Source: JARYGU01 sp033795365
Lineage (GTDB): Bacteria; Pseudomonadota; Alphaproteobacteria; Rhizobiales; Rhizobiaceae
Assembly: GCA_033795365.1 (NCBI GenBank)
Contig: JARYGU010000012.1
Location: 104,925-168,924 of the forward strand
Direction: 5' to 3'
DNA: 64,000 nt
Position 1 is the stretch's first letter. Every line of letters begins with the position of its first letter. Of the stretch, positions 52,915 to 61,732 are shown one piece after another. Both the position numbers and the translations under genes were made by a program. A model generated the notes under the pieces. That model ran no database searches. It was not told the origin of the DNA and saw nothing but the letters and a program-made list of their open reading frames with translations.

Positions 52915-53696
52915 CGACCACGGACAAAATTCAGTCGCGACCTGTTGCGCTAGTTACGGGTGCCCGACGGGGCCTTGGCAGGGGCATTGCATACAGTCTT
53001 GCCAAAGCTGGCTTCGACCTTGTGCTCAACGACATCGTCGAGGACGACGAGGCAGCTCACACTGTTCGGGAGGCTCGGGCGTTCGGAGCAAATGTGAAAT
53101 TTCTTCGGCACGATCTGAAGGAAATTGCACTCCATTCGGGGTTCGTGGCCGAGGCGGTGAATGCCTTCGGGCGGCTGGATTGCCTTGTGAACAACGCCGG
53201 GGTTCAGGTGCCACGCCGGGTCAGCATGCTCGAAGTCGAAGCTGACGAGTTCGATCTTGTCGTCGATGTCAATCTTCGCGGTACTTTCTTCCTTACGCAG
53301 GAAGTTGCGAAGTTCATGAGCAAGGCGGCCGCAGGGGACTGTGTGCGTTCGATCATCTCGATCACGTCGTCGAACTCGGCGCTCGCGTCCACCGACAAGG
53401 CGGCCTACTGCCTCGCGAAGTCCGCTTTGTCCATGATGACCTCGCTGTTTGCTCTCGAACTGGGTGCGCACAACATTCAGGTTTTCGAAATTCGGCCTGG
53501 TCTGATGGCCACCGACATGACGGCGATGGTCCGCGAAAAGTATGCGGACTACGTCGATCAGAACACCCTGTTCAAACGCTGGGGCGAGCCTGATGACATC
53601 GGCCGCACGGTCGCGGCCCTGGCCACTGGCGCGATCCCCTACACCAGCGGTGAAGTCATCAATGTCGATGGTGGCATGCATATCCGGCGTCTGTAA
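52911..53696 (+). CDS. Short-chain dehydrogenase/reductase
   Basis: NAD(P)-dependent oxidoreductase of 261 residues. The cofactor loop TGARRGLGRGIA is at 16-27, NNAGVQVP near 93, the catalytic Ser in SITSSNSA and the Tyr/Lys pair in AAYCLAKSALS. The C-terminus (YTSGEVINVDGGMHIRRL) is typical of classical SDRs. ALNDIVEDD after strand 2 suggests NAD preference because of the acidic residue. It sits between CoA-transferase 2 and the ABC transporter genes. Confidence 0.93.
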   Translation: MTTTDKIQSRPVALVTGARRGLGRGIAYSLAKAGFDLVLNDIVEDDEAAHTVREARAFGANVKFLRHDLKEIALHSGFVAEAVNAFGRLDCLVNNAGVQVPRRVSMLEVEADEFDLVVDVNLRGTFFLTQEVAKFMSKAAAGDCVRSIISITSSNSALASTDKAAYCLAKSALSMMTSLFALELGAHNIQVFEIRPGLMATDMTAMVREKYADYVDQNTLFKRWGEPDDIGRTVAALATGAIPYTSGEVINVDGGMHIRRL

Positions 53697-53706
53697 GGAG
53701 GAGCCC

Positions 53707-55215
53707 ATGATCGCTCTCGTGGAAAAGACGGAACGGCCATACGCACTTCGTATGGAGAACATCTCGAAGGCATTCAGGAACGTCGCAGCGCTCGAAGACG
53801 TGGGCTTCGATTTGAGGGAAGGTGAGGTGCTCGCTCTCGTCGGTGAAAACGGCGCGGGCAAAAGCACACTGATGAAAATCCTTTCTGGTGCTTATCGTGC
53901 CGACAGCGGACGCATTGAGCTGTTCGGCGAAGCCGTAACCAATCCAACGCCGCAGCAGATGCTCGATCGAGGCGTCGCTGTAATCTACCAAGAACTGCTC
54001 CTTGCACCGGAGCTCACGGTCGCGGAGAACATCTATCTCGGCCGTATGCCAAGAACAAGAACCGGGATGATCGACTGGCGGTCAGCGCAGGCTGGCGCAC
54101 GCAGAGCGATCCAGCGACTCGGCTTTGACATCGATCCGAACGAAAAGGTGCGCCACCTCAGTGTTGCACATAGGCAAATCGTGGAGATCGCCAAGGCGAT
54201 GTCGCGAGACGCGAAGATCGTCGTTCTCGACGAGCCATCGGCGGTGCTGGGCGATTCCGAACTCGAAAAGCTGTTCGCAATCATAGCCAAACTGTCGGCC
54301 GAGGGAGTGAGCTTCATCTATATTTCTCACCGCCTCGAAGAGGTGTTCGCGATCTCGCAGAGGACCGTGGTTCTTCGCGACGGCAAGAAGATCGGTGTAG
54401 AGGAGACCAAGAAACTTAACAAGGACGCGCTTGTCCGCATGATGGTGGGACGCGAGCTTTCCAGCATCTATCCGGAACGCCGCTCCAAAGTGGGTGAACC
54501 TGTCCTGACCGTCGAAGGGCTGTCCAATCGTCGCCTGAGCAACGTTTCGATCACCGTTCGCAAGGGCGAGATCCTCGGGGTCTGCGGACTTGCTGGCGCT
54601 GGACGCAGCGAACTGCTCCGGGCCATCTGCGGAGCAGACAATGCCAGCGTCAAGCGCTTTGAGAAGAAGGGGATCAATCGTCTTCCGCGGTCTCCTCGGG
54701 CAGCTCTCGCACATCGAATTGGTCTCCTTCCGGAAGACCGCCGACATGAGGGACTGTTCATCAATCAGTCGGTCTCTTTCAACATCTCGATTGCAAAACT
54801 GTCGACCATCCGACGCAACGGTGTTCTTTCACCCGGCGCCGAGAGCTCGATGGTCAAGGGATATATCCAGGCATTGCGGGTCAAGACCAGCAATGCAGCT
54901 CAGACAATCGGAAACCTGAGTGGCGGTAATCAACAGAAATGCGTGCTCGCAAAGCTGCTGAATGCCAACTGCGAGGTTTTGCTCATCGATGAACCGACGC
55001 GCGGCGTAGATATCGGAGCCAAGCGCGAAATCTACCAGGTGCTTGTCGATCTTGCTGACCGCGAAGGGCTGGCCATTGTGATGGTCTCGTCGGAACTCCC
55101 GGAAATCATCGGCCTCTGTGACCGCGCTGTCGTTATGCGTGGTGGACGTATCACGGCGGAACTCGACCGGGCGGACCTGACCGAAGAGAAGATCATGCAT
55201 GCGGCGACCGACTGA
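53707..55215 (+). CDS. Sugar ABC transporter ATPase (RbsA/MglA type)
   Basis: Energises uptake of a sugar-like compound. The 502-residue protein has two ATPase domains: the first with GENGAGKSTLMKIL, LSVAHRQIVEIAKA and VVLDEPSAVLG, the second with the degenerate GLAGAGRSELL loop, LSGGNQQKCVLAK and LLIDEPTRGVDIG, as in ribose and galactose importers. AAGGAGGAG precedes ATG 53707. It is followed by a HAD gene, the permease and the binding protein. Confidence 0.95.
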   Translation: MIALVEKTERPYALRMENISKAFRNVAALEDVGFDLREGEVLALVGENGAGKSTLMKILSGAYRADSGRIELFGEAVTNPTPQQMLDRGVAVIYQELLLAPELTVAENIYLGRMPRTRTGMIDWRSAQAGARRAIQRLGFDIDPNEKVRHLSVAHRQIVEIAKAMSRDAKIVVLDEPSAVLGDSELEKLFAIIAKLSAEGVSFIYISHRLEEVFAISQRTVVLRDGKKIGVEETKKLNKDALVRMMVGRELSSIYPERRSKVGEPVLTVEGLSNRRLSNVSITVRKGEILGVCGLAGAGRSELLRAICGADNASVKRFEKKGINRLPRSPRAALAHRIGLLPEDRRHEGLFINQSVSFNISIAKLSTIRRNGVLSPGAESSMVKGYIQALRVKTSNAAQTIGNLSGGNQQKCVLAKLLNANCEVLLIDEPTRGVDIGAKREIYQVLVDLADREGLAIVMVSSELPEIIGLCDRAVVMRGGRITAELDRADLTEEKIMHAATD

Positions 55216-55229
55216 GGAGAATGGCCGTG

Positions 55230-56066
55230 ATGAGGAATAAATGGCTTCTCGCATTGGACGTCGACAGGACGATCCTCACGGATGATTACCGCCTTTTGAA
55301 CGAGGTCCGTCAGGCGATCCAGGACGCAAGAAAGTTGGGAGTGACGGTGTCGCTCGCGACTGCACGCGGTCCTGTGGCTCTGGAGGTGATCCTAAAAGAT
55401 CTCGGCGAGGTCGACTACGCAATCTGCTTCGGCGGCGCTTTGGTGCTGAAGAGAGCAGGAAGCGAGTGGGCGGCGATAACAGACGGGGCGAGCCTGGGTT
55501 CGACCATCGATCCGGACGCGGGGCGAATTCTTGTTGAGCTCTGCAGATCTTATGGGGTCTCGGTCGCCGGCTATGGCCGGGACAAGGTGTTTGTTGAGGA
55601 AATCGACAGCAGGCTCCAGAACGAAATCCGGCACACGGGAGACAGGTACGAGGTCAGAACGCTCGGCGACATCTCAGAGCCACTCTTCAAATATCTCGTG
55701 ATCAGCAGGACCGATGAAGTCGGGAAACTGGCCGAGATCAGCGCACAGATGTCCGCCCGGCTCTCGTGTGCGACATCGCATGTGAATTACCTCGAGGTCG
55801 GCCCTCTCGGTACGTCCAAGGGTACCGGGCTGGCACTGCTCGCCCGTGCGATTGGTATCGATCAGCAACACACAGTCGCTATCGGCGACGGAGAGAACGA
55901 CCTCCCAATGTTCCTGTGGGCAGGCATCTCGATCGCCATGGGCAATGCTTTGGAGCATGTCCGCGAGGCCGCCGACTGGACAACCACGACAAACGCGGAG
56001 GCAGGTGTCGCCGCCGCGATCAATAGACTCACCGAGCAGACATGGCACGCCGTGGCGTCGGAGTAA
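55230..56066 (+). CDS. HAD-superfamily hydrolase (Cof-like phosphatase)
   Basis: Cytosolic phosphatase candidate of 278 residues. The nucleophile motif LALDVDRTIL holds the Asp pair at the N-terminus, SLATARGPV is motif II, KGTGLALLAR is motif III and GDGENDLPMF is motif IV, all typical of Cof/YbiV-like sugar phosphatases. ATG 55230 is ten bases after AGGAG; GTG 55227 or ATG 55221 are alternatives. The gene is inserted between the ATPase and permease genes, so it probably acts on the phosphorylated form of the imported compound. Confidence 0.88.
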   Translation: MRNKWLLALDVDRTILTDDYRLLNEVRQAIQDARKLGVTVSLATARGPVALEVILKDLGEVDYAICFGGALVLKRAGSEWAAITDGASLGSTIDPDAGRILVELCRSYGVSVAGYGRDKVFVEEIDSRLQNEIRHTGDRYEVRTLGDISEPLFKYLVISRTDEVGKLAEISAQMSARLSCATSHVNYLEVGPLGTSKGTGLALLARAIGIDQQHTVAIGDGENDLPMFLWAGISIAMGNALEHVREAADWTTTTNAEAGVAAAINRLTEQTWHAVASE

Positions 56067-56079
56067 TGGAGGAGAACCT

Positions 56080-57072
56080 ATGACCATGCACATTCAAGAA
56101 AACGCGCGCGCCGTTTCTGCCTCATCTGGCTTGGTGCGTTTCATTTCACAGAGGCTGGCCATCAGCGGGCTCTTTCTGGCGCTTTTCGCGCTGATTGCGA
56201 TTTCCGCATCGATTTCGGACGCATTCTTGAGCCCGTTCAACCTGGTCAACGTCTTTCGTCAGGTTGCGCTCTACGGCATCGTCAGCATCGGTCTGACGTT
56301 CGTGATCCTCACGGCTGGCATCGACTTGTCGGTCGGTTCCATCGTCGCAGTGGTCTCCGTTTTGACCGCCACGATGCTGAACTCCGGTACGCCCATTCCA
56401 GTTGTCATTCTTGCAGCTCTTGCAATCGGCATCGCGTTCGGCCTCATCAATGGCCTCGGGATCACTCTGTTCCAAATTCCACCCTTCATCATGACACTTG
56501 GTGCAATGGTCATGTTGCGAGGCCTGGCACTTACCCTGTCCGACGGCCGTCCTATCGATGTTAAGACCGCTGCTGCGGAGTTTGGCTGGATCGGCCGCGG
56601 TAGCGCGGCAGGACTGCCTGTGCCCGTGTGGATTTTCCTCGTAGTCGCAGCGATTGCGTTCTTCATCCTTCGCTACACCGCGTTTGGCCGCAACATCTAC
56701 GCGGTCGGCTCAAATGCCGAAGCTGCGCGCCTGTCTGGCATCAACGTCTCTGCAGTCAAAATCGGAGTCTACACGATCTCCGGTCTTCTCGCTGGCCTCA
56801 CCGCACTGATCTTCGTATCCCGCCTTACTGTTGGCGAGCCGACCGCTGGCACGGGTCTGGAGCTAGAAGCGATCGCGATTTCGGTCATCGGCGGTGCAAG
56901 TCTCTTCGGAGGCGTCGGGGGTGTTGTTGGCACCACAGTGGGCGCCTGCATCCTGGCTGTTCTCGCAAACATGATGAACCTCGTGGGCATCTCGCCTTTC
57001 ACGCAGCAGATCGTGAAGGGGGCCATCATCATCGTAGCCGTTTCGTTCGAAGTTCTGCGGCGCCGCCGCTGA
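56080..57072 (+). CDS. Sugar ABC transporter permease (RbsC type)
   Basis: Inner-membrane channel subunit of 330 residues with about ten hydrophobic segments. LTAGIDLSVGSIVAVVSVLTA and the cytoplasmic AARLSGINVSAVKIGVYTISG segment that contacts the ATPase are the RbsC/AraH family marks. ATG 56080 has GGAGGAG. It lies between the HAD gene (13 bases) and the binding-protein gene (38 bases). Confidence 0.95.
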   Translation: MTMHIQENARAVSASSGLVRFISQRLAISGLFLALFALIAISASISDAFLSPFNLVNVFRQVALYGIVSIGLTFVILTAGIDLSVGSIVAVVSVLTATMLNSGTPIPVVILAALAIGIAFGLINGLGITLFQIPPFIMTLGAMVMLRGLALTLSDGRPIDVKTAAAEFGWIGRGSAAGLPVPVWIFLVVAAIAFFILRYTAFGRNIYAVGSNAEAARLSGINVSAVKIGVYTISGLLAGLTALIFVSRLTVGEPTAGTGLELEAIAISVIGGASLFGGVGGVVGTTVGACILAVLANMMNLVGISPFTQQIVKGAIIIVAVSFEVLRRRR

Positions 57073-57110
57073 TCACCTCAAGTCGAAGTGTCAAACCAAT
57101 GGAGGAAAAC

Positions 57111-58082
57111 ATGACACGACGTATAACGAAGCTTAACATTCTCGCCCCGACAGCCGTAGCGCTGCTCGCGCTCGCGGGTACCGCGTCAGCGGCGGAGGAT
57201 ATCCTGAAGGGTGTCGATCTCACGCAGAAATGCAAGATCGGCTTCAGCCAGGGTACGCTGAACCACCCGTGGCGCGTCGCCATGGTCGAAGGCAACAAGA
57301 AGTGGGCAAAGGAGCATTTGCCAAACGTCGAACTGATCGTCACCGACGGCCAGAACGACTCCGGCAAGCAGGTGTCTGACGTTGAAAGCCTTCTGGCTCA
57401 GAACGTGAACGTCCTCATGATCAGCCCGCTCACCGAAGCGGCCCTCACGCCCGTCGTTTCAGATACTATGGCTGCTGGCATCCCGGTCATCGCGCTTGAC
57501 CGAAAGGTCAACACGGATGTCACGACCTACATTACGGCACAGAACGAACCGATCGCTGCGAAGGCCGCGGAATTCTTTGTCGAGAAGCTGGGCGGGAAGG
57601 GCAACATCGTCGAAATCGAAGGCACAGCGGGAGCCAGCGCTGCTGCCGAACGCAAAAAGGGCTTCGACGACGTTATCGCCAAGCAGCCGGGCATGAAGAT
57701 CGTGGCTACGCAGAATGCCGACTTCCTCCGCGAGAATGCGACCAAGTTCATGGAAGACGTTCTGCAGCGCTTCGGACCTGGTCAGATTCAGGGTGTCTAC
57801 GCACACAACGACGAGATGGCTCTCGGTGCACTTACGGCCATCGAAGCCGCAGGTCGCCAGAAGGAAATCATGGTCACGGGCCTGGATGGCCAGAACAACG
57901 CGATCCAGGCAGTTGCCGACGGCAAGCTCTTCGGGACCTTCACGTTCCCATACGTCGCTCCGGAAGGCATCCAATACGCCTATCTCGCCTGCATCGGTAA
58001 GCCTGTGAAGGGCAATGTGATCCTCGACTCGCAGACGATTACCAAGGACAACGTCAAGGATTGGACCGGTAAGGGGTTCTGA
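57111..58082 (+). CDS. Periplasmic sugar-binding protein (RbsB type)
   Basis: Binding protein of 323 residues that sets the specificity of the importer. The signal peptide runs to about TASA-AED. The mature protein is a type-I periplasmic fold with KIGFSQGTLNHPWRVAM, SPLTEAALTPVV, VIALDRKVN, GVYAHNDEMALGAL and VTGLDGQNNAI. Ligand contacts of Rbs proteins (Arg and Asp near the hinge, here DRKV and HNDEM) are kept. The GGAGG site is strong, as expected for the most expressed gene of the set. The ligand is unknown. Confidence 0.94.
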   Translation: MTRRITKLNILAPTAVALLALAGTASAAEDILKGVDLTQKCKIGFSQGTLNHPWRVAMVEGNKKWAKEHLPNVELIVTDGQNDSGKQVSDVESLLAQNVNVLMISPLTEAALTPVVSDTMAAGIPVIALDRKVNTDVTTYITAQNEPIAAKAAEFFVEKLGGKGNIVEIEGTAGASAAAERKKGFDDVIAKQPGMKIVATQNADFLRENATKFMEDVLQRFGPGQIQGVYAHNDEMALGALTAIEAAGRQKEIMVTGLDGQNNAIQAVADGKLFGTFTFPYVAPEGIQYAYLACIGKPVKGNVILDSQTITKDNVKDWTGKGF

Positions 58083-58169
58083 TCGCCTGACAACGGGGCA
58101 GGCCAGGGATAGAGTCGGATCGAATCCCTGGCCCGCTGGTCCTCACTCGCAAGCAAGCAAGGAATGCAC

Positions 58170-58613
58170 ATGAAAGACTTTTATCTGTCGGTCGGTCAAT
58201 CCGTGACTTTCAGTAAAACCGTCAGTGAAAGCGACGTGTACCTTTTCGCAGGGATCACGGGCGACCTCGCTCCGGTCCACGTAAACCAAGCCTTGATGGA
58301 GCAGTCAGCGTTTGGGCAGCGTATCGCCCACGGGGCGCTCCTCGTGGGGTTCATGTCTACGCTCTCCACGATGATGGTAGCTCAGGCCCAGGACGCGCAC
58401 AGCCAAGGCGAGACCCCTGTGGCACTCGGTTACGATCGAATCCGCTTCACGGGGCCCGTATTCTTCGGAGACACCGTGACGCTGACTTACACAATTACCG
58501 AGGTCGACACCGAGCGGCGCCGGACGACGGCGGAGATTAAAGCTCGCAATCAGCAAGGCGAGGTTGTGGCAGTCGCAATCGGTCTGTTGAAATGGGTCAA
58601 GAAGGATAAGTAG
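58170..58613 (+). CDS. MaoC-family dehydratase ((R)-specific enoyl-CoA hydratase-like)
   Basis: Hot-dog protein of 147 residues. The catalytic motif AGITGDLAPVHVN, with Asp and His in the family positions, and the following RIAHGALLVGFMSTL are typical of (R)-hydratases. It would add water to an enoyl-CoA made after CoA transfer. ATG 58170 is chosen because AAGGA lies six bases upstream; ATG 58164 is too close. It is four bases before GMC gene 2. Confidence 0.9.
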   Translation: MKDFYLSVGQSVTFSKTVSESDVYLFAGITGDLAPVHVNQALMEQSAFGQRIAHGALLVGFMSTLSTMMVAQAQDAHSQGETPVALGYDRIRFTGPVFFGDTVTLTYTITEVDTERRRTTAEIKARNQQGEVVAVAIGLLKWVKKDK

Positions 58614-58617
58614 GGCA

Positions 58618-60243
58618 ATGCCAAGAGGAAGCGTGGGATCGGTTACGTCCGCCGATTACATCGTTGTTGGAGGCGGCAGTTCAGGTTGCACGGTCGCCGC
58701 GCGTCTGAGCGAGGACCCTTCGGTTCGCGTGCTGCTGATCGAAGCAGGCAGTCGAGACCGCAGCCCTTACATTCATCTGCCTGTCACGTACTACAAGACA
58801 ACGGGCCTGCAGTTCACCTGGGGCTTCAAGACAACCGAGCAGCGCCAGCAGGGTGACATCGTCACTCCTTTCACACAGGCTCGAGTTCTTGGGGGCGGTA
58901 GCTCAATCAACGCGCAGGTCTACATGCGCGGGACGCCAACTGACTATGATGGATGGAAAAACGAATTTGGATGCCCCGGATGGGGTTACCGAGACGTTCT
59001 ACCTTATTTCAAGAGGGCAGAGGACAACACGCGTCTTGCGGACGATCTCCATGGAGTAGGCGGGCCTCTCAAGGTATCTGACCAGTCGTACACGCACCCG
59101 CTGACCTACGCATGGCTGAAGGCCTGCCAGCAGGCGGGACTTCCTTACAATTCGGATTTTAATTCCGGCAAGCAGGCCGGATGCGGCTTGTATCAGGTTA
59201 CGAACCGATCGGGCCGACGCTCGAGTGCTGCGAACTGCTACCTCCATCCTGTGGAGGATCGCGCGAACCTCACGGTCGTCACCGACGCCCAGGTGCTACG
59301 TGTCCTTTTTGAAGGAAAGAGGGCGAGCGGCATTGAACTGGCGCACGCCGGCGGTATCAAAACGATCACTGCCAATCGCGAGATTATTCTGACATCGGGC
59401 GCCGTCGGTACTCCAAATCTTTTGCTGCACTCTGGCATCGGCGATGGCACTGAGCTTCAGCAGAACGGTGTAGAGGTCGTTTCCGATAGCCCGGAAGTTG
59501 GACGTAATCTGCAAGATCACCTCGATGTCTTCATGATTTATGAGCTGACTGGCCCGCACAGCTACGACAAGTATAAGAAGTTGCACTGGCAGATCTGGGC
59601 AGGACTCCAGTTCGCTATGTTCCGATCGGGACCGATCATGTCGAACGTTGTCGAAGGAGGAGCCTTCTGGTGGGTCGATCAGGAGGATCCTGAACCCGAT
59701 GTCCAGTTTCACTTTCTCGCAGGCGCAGGTGTGGAGGCAGGCATCGAGGGCGTTCCCGGTGGGAATGGCTGCACGCTGAACGCCTATCTCACCCGACCGA
59801 AGTCTCGTGGTACTGTTTCGATCACAGGCAATGATCCGAGACGTTTTCCGAATATCGACCCAAACTATCTGTCGGATCCTTACGACCTCTATCGGACCGT
59901 TGATAGTGTGAAGCTTGGTCGGAAGATAATGTCAGGCAGTAGTCTGGCGCCTTATCTGAAGCAGGAGCACTTTCCCGGCGTGAATGTAGGGAGCCAGTCG
60001 GAACTCGAGACCTTTGTCCGGGAGCAGGCCCGAACTGGCTATCATCCAGCTGGCACCTGCCGTATGGGGAGCGATGAACGTTCGGTCGTGGACACACAGC
60101 TACGCGTCCGAGGGGTCGATGGTCTCAGGATCGCCGACAATTCGGTCATGCCAAAGCTGGTCTCGGGAAATACGAATGCTACTGCTATAATGATCGGCGA
60201 GAGAGCGGCCGATTTCATCCGGGGGAACGAGCGGGCCATATGA
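58618..60243 (+). CDS. GMC-family FAD-dependent oxidoreductase 2
   Basis: 541-residue flavoprotein with VGGGSSGCTVAARLSED, LGGGSSINAQVYMRG, TSGAVGTPNLLLHSGIGD, YHPAGTCRMG and SGNTNATAIMIGERAADF. All catalytic positions of the family are kept (His in YHPAG, Asn in SGNTN). It differs from GMC 1 and 3 in the middle, which may give it a different alcohol substrate. ATG 58618 or GTG 58633 (better AGAGGAA site) may be the start. It overlaps lacI by 4 bases. Confidence 0.92.
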   Translation: MPRGSVGSVTSADYIVVGGGSSGCTVAARLSEDPSVRVLLIEAGSRDRSPYIHLPVTYYKTTGLQFTWGFKTTEQRQQGDIVTPFTQARVLGGGSSINAQVYMRGTPTDYDGWKNEFGCPGWGYRDVLPYFKRAEDNTRLADDLHGVGGPLKVSDQSYTHPLTYAWLKACQQAGLPYNSDFNSGKQAGCGLYQVTNRSGRRSSAANCYLHPVEDRANLTVVTDAQVLRVLFEGKRASGIELAHAGGIKTITANREIILTSGAVGTPNLLLHSGIGDGTELQQNGVEVVSDSPEVGRNLQDHLDVFMIYELTGPHSYDKYKKLHWQIWAGLQFAMFRSGPIMSNVVEGGAFWWVDQEDPEPDVQFHFLAGAGVEAGIEGVPGGNGCTLNAYLTRPKSRGTVSITGNDPRRFPNIDPNYLSDPYDLYRTVDSVKLGRKIMSGSSLAPYLKQEHFPGVNVGSQSELETFVREQARTGYHPAGTCRMGSDERSVVDTQLRVRGVDGLRIADNSVMPKLVSGNTNATAIMIGERAADFIRGNERAI

Positions 60244-61274
60244 ACGCACGAACGAGCAAAATAGAGACCCGTAGGGTCAGCATTGCCGATGTCGCCAAGC
60301 TCGCAGGGTGTGCCCCGGCGACCGTGTCGCGCAGGCTCAATAGTCCTGGCATGGTGAGCTCTTCGGTCGTCGAGGCAATCGACGCGGCGATTGAGCGCCT
60401 GGGATACGTCAGGAATGATTCCGCGCGGTCGCTTCGTCAAAGTCGTTCGCGGCTCGTTGGCGCAATCATTCCGACCCTTCGGCACTCGATTTACGCGGAG
60501 ATGCTGGCCGGACTGCAGCACGTTCTGGAGAAGAATGGTTTCGCGCTAATCTACAACACTTCTGAATATAATCTCGACGAGGAGTATCGACAGGCTCGGA
60601 CACTCGTCGAGCGTGGTGTCGAAGCTATCGTTCTGGTAGGCACGCGACATCGCGCAAAGACCTTCGAGCTTATCGCCAGCCATAAGATTACCTCGGCGGT
60701 GACCTACGCACTTCAGGACGGGTTCGAGCTAACGAGCGTTGGGTTCGATAACCGCCGCGCGGCAGCGCTCGCTGCCAACAAGCTGTATGACCTCGGACAT
60801 CGGCGCTTCGGGATGCTTGCAGGTATCACGGCGAACAACGACCGCGCACAGGCGCGTGTGGATGGCTTTGTGGAAACGCTCGTTGCGAGGGGCGTCGACC
60901 GTGGTGCCATCGTGGTTCGAGAGGCGAAATACCAGATCGGTGACGGCCGCACGTCGATGGCTTCGCTTCTCGACGAGGATCCGAATGTAACGGCGCTTTT
61001 TTGTGGCAGTGACGTTCTCGCGATTGGAGCGATGTACGAGTGTCGGAAACGAGGCCTCGTCGTACCCAACGATATCTCGATCATCGGCTTCGATAATCTC
61101 GAAATATCCGAATACGTCGATCCTCCACTCACGACGTTGAACGTTCCTGCCTATGAGATGGGTTGGGAAGCGGGACAATACATCGTCCGGAGCGAGCCAG
61201 GTGAAGCCGCTACCCGAAGGATCGAGCTGAATGTCGAGCTCGTTGAGCGGGATACGATCAAGGCAAAATCCTAG
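60240..61274 (+). CDS. LacI-family transcriptional regulator
   Basis: Repressor-type protein of 344 residues and the likely owner of operators O1-O4. The helix-turn-helix SIADVAKLAGCAPATVSRRLN is at 12-33, the hinge follows (NDSARSLRQSRSRLVGAIIP) and the ligand domain is a periplasmic-binding fold (ALFCGSDVLAIGAMYECRKRG, DISIIGFDN). It overlaps GMC gene 2, so it is autoregulated through O4 if that promoter drives the whole operon. The effector is probably the imported compound or a breakdown product. Confidence 0.94.
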   Translation: MNARTSKIETRRVSIADVAKLAGCAPATVSRRLNSPGMVSSSVVEAIDAAIERLGYVRNDSARSLRQSRSRLVGAIIPTLRHSIYAEMLAGLQHVLEKNGFALIYNTSEYNLDEEYRQARTLVERGVEAIVLVGTRHRAKTFELIASHKITSAVTYALQDGFELTSVGFDNRRAAALAANKLYDLGHRRFGMLAGITANNDRAQARVDGFVETLVARGVDRGAIVVREAKYQIGDGRTSMASLLDEDPNVTALFCGSDVLAIGAMYECRKRGLVVPNDISIIGFDNLEISEYVDPPLTTLNVPAYEMGWEAGQYIVRSEPGEAATRRIELNVELVERDTIKAKS

Positions 61275-61309
61275 CTGTCCGGCGAGGACCCAATACATCG
61301 GAGAAGCCC

Positions 61310-61522
61310 ATGAACGAGATTTCGGTTTCCACGCCGGATTCCGCAGCAGGAAAAGTGTCGGCAAAACTGCAGGAGCTCCGTCGAATTGCAGGCTACTCTA
61401 TTGAAGAGGCATCGATAGCAACGGGATTGACGGTTCGCGAGATCGACGAGGCCGAAAAGGGAATCGCTTTGCCGGAGCAGGTTGTATCGCGCCTTCGGGA
61501 ACGTCTCGGTCGGATGGCGTAA
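61310..61522 (+). CDS. Small XRE-like helix-turn-helix protein, 70 aa
   Basis: A compact HTH protein: KLQELRRIAGYSIEEASIA and TGLTVREIDEAEKG follow the XRE/Cro arrangement of helices 1-4. GGAGAA precedes the ATG. It lies 35 bases after lacI and 210 bases before GMC gene 3. Its target is unknown; it may act on the GMC 3 promoter. Bases 61523-61732 otherwise hold nothing I can name. Confidence 0.75.
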   Translation: MNEISVSTPDSAAGKVSAKLQELRRIAGYSIEEASIATGLTVREIDEAEKGIALPEQVVSRLRERLGRMA

Positions 61523-61732
61523 CGCCATCCCGGGAGCCGTGCCAGCGCAGGCCGACGATCATGCGACGGTGTAAGCTTACCCCACCGACTTGGAGTGCTG
61601 TGAGGGGGGAGCTTTAGCAGAACACCTCGAAGTACGCTGAGAACTCGGCACCGAAACCATTGGAGGATGCATCAGCGACATCGGGTACTCTGCATCCCAA
61701 GTTGTTTGATTGCGTGTTGGGAGGACAGTGCA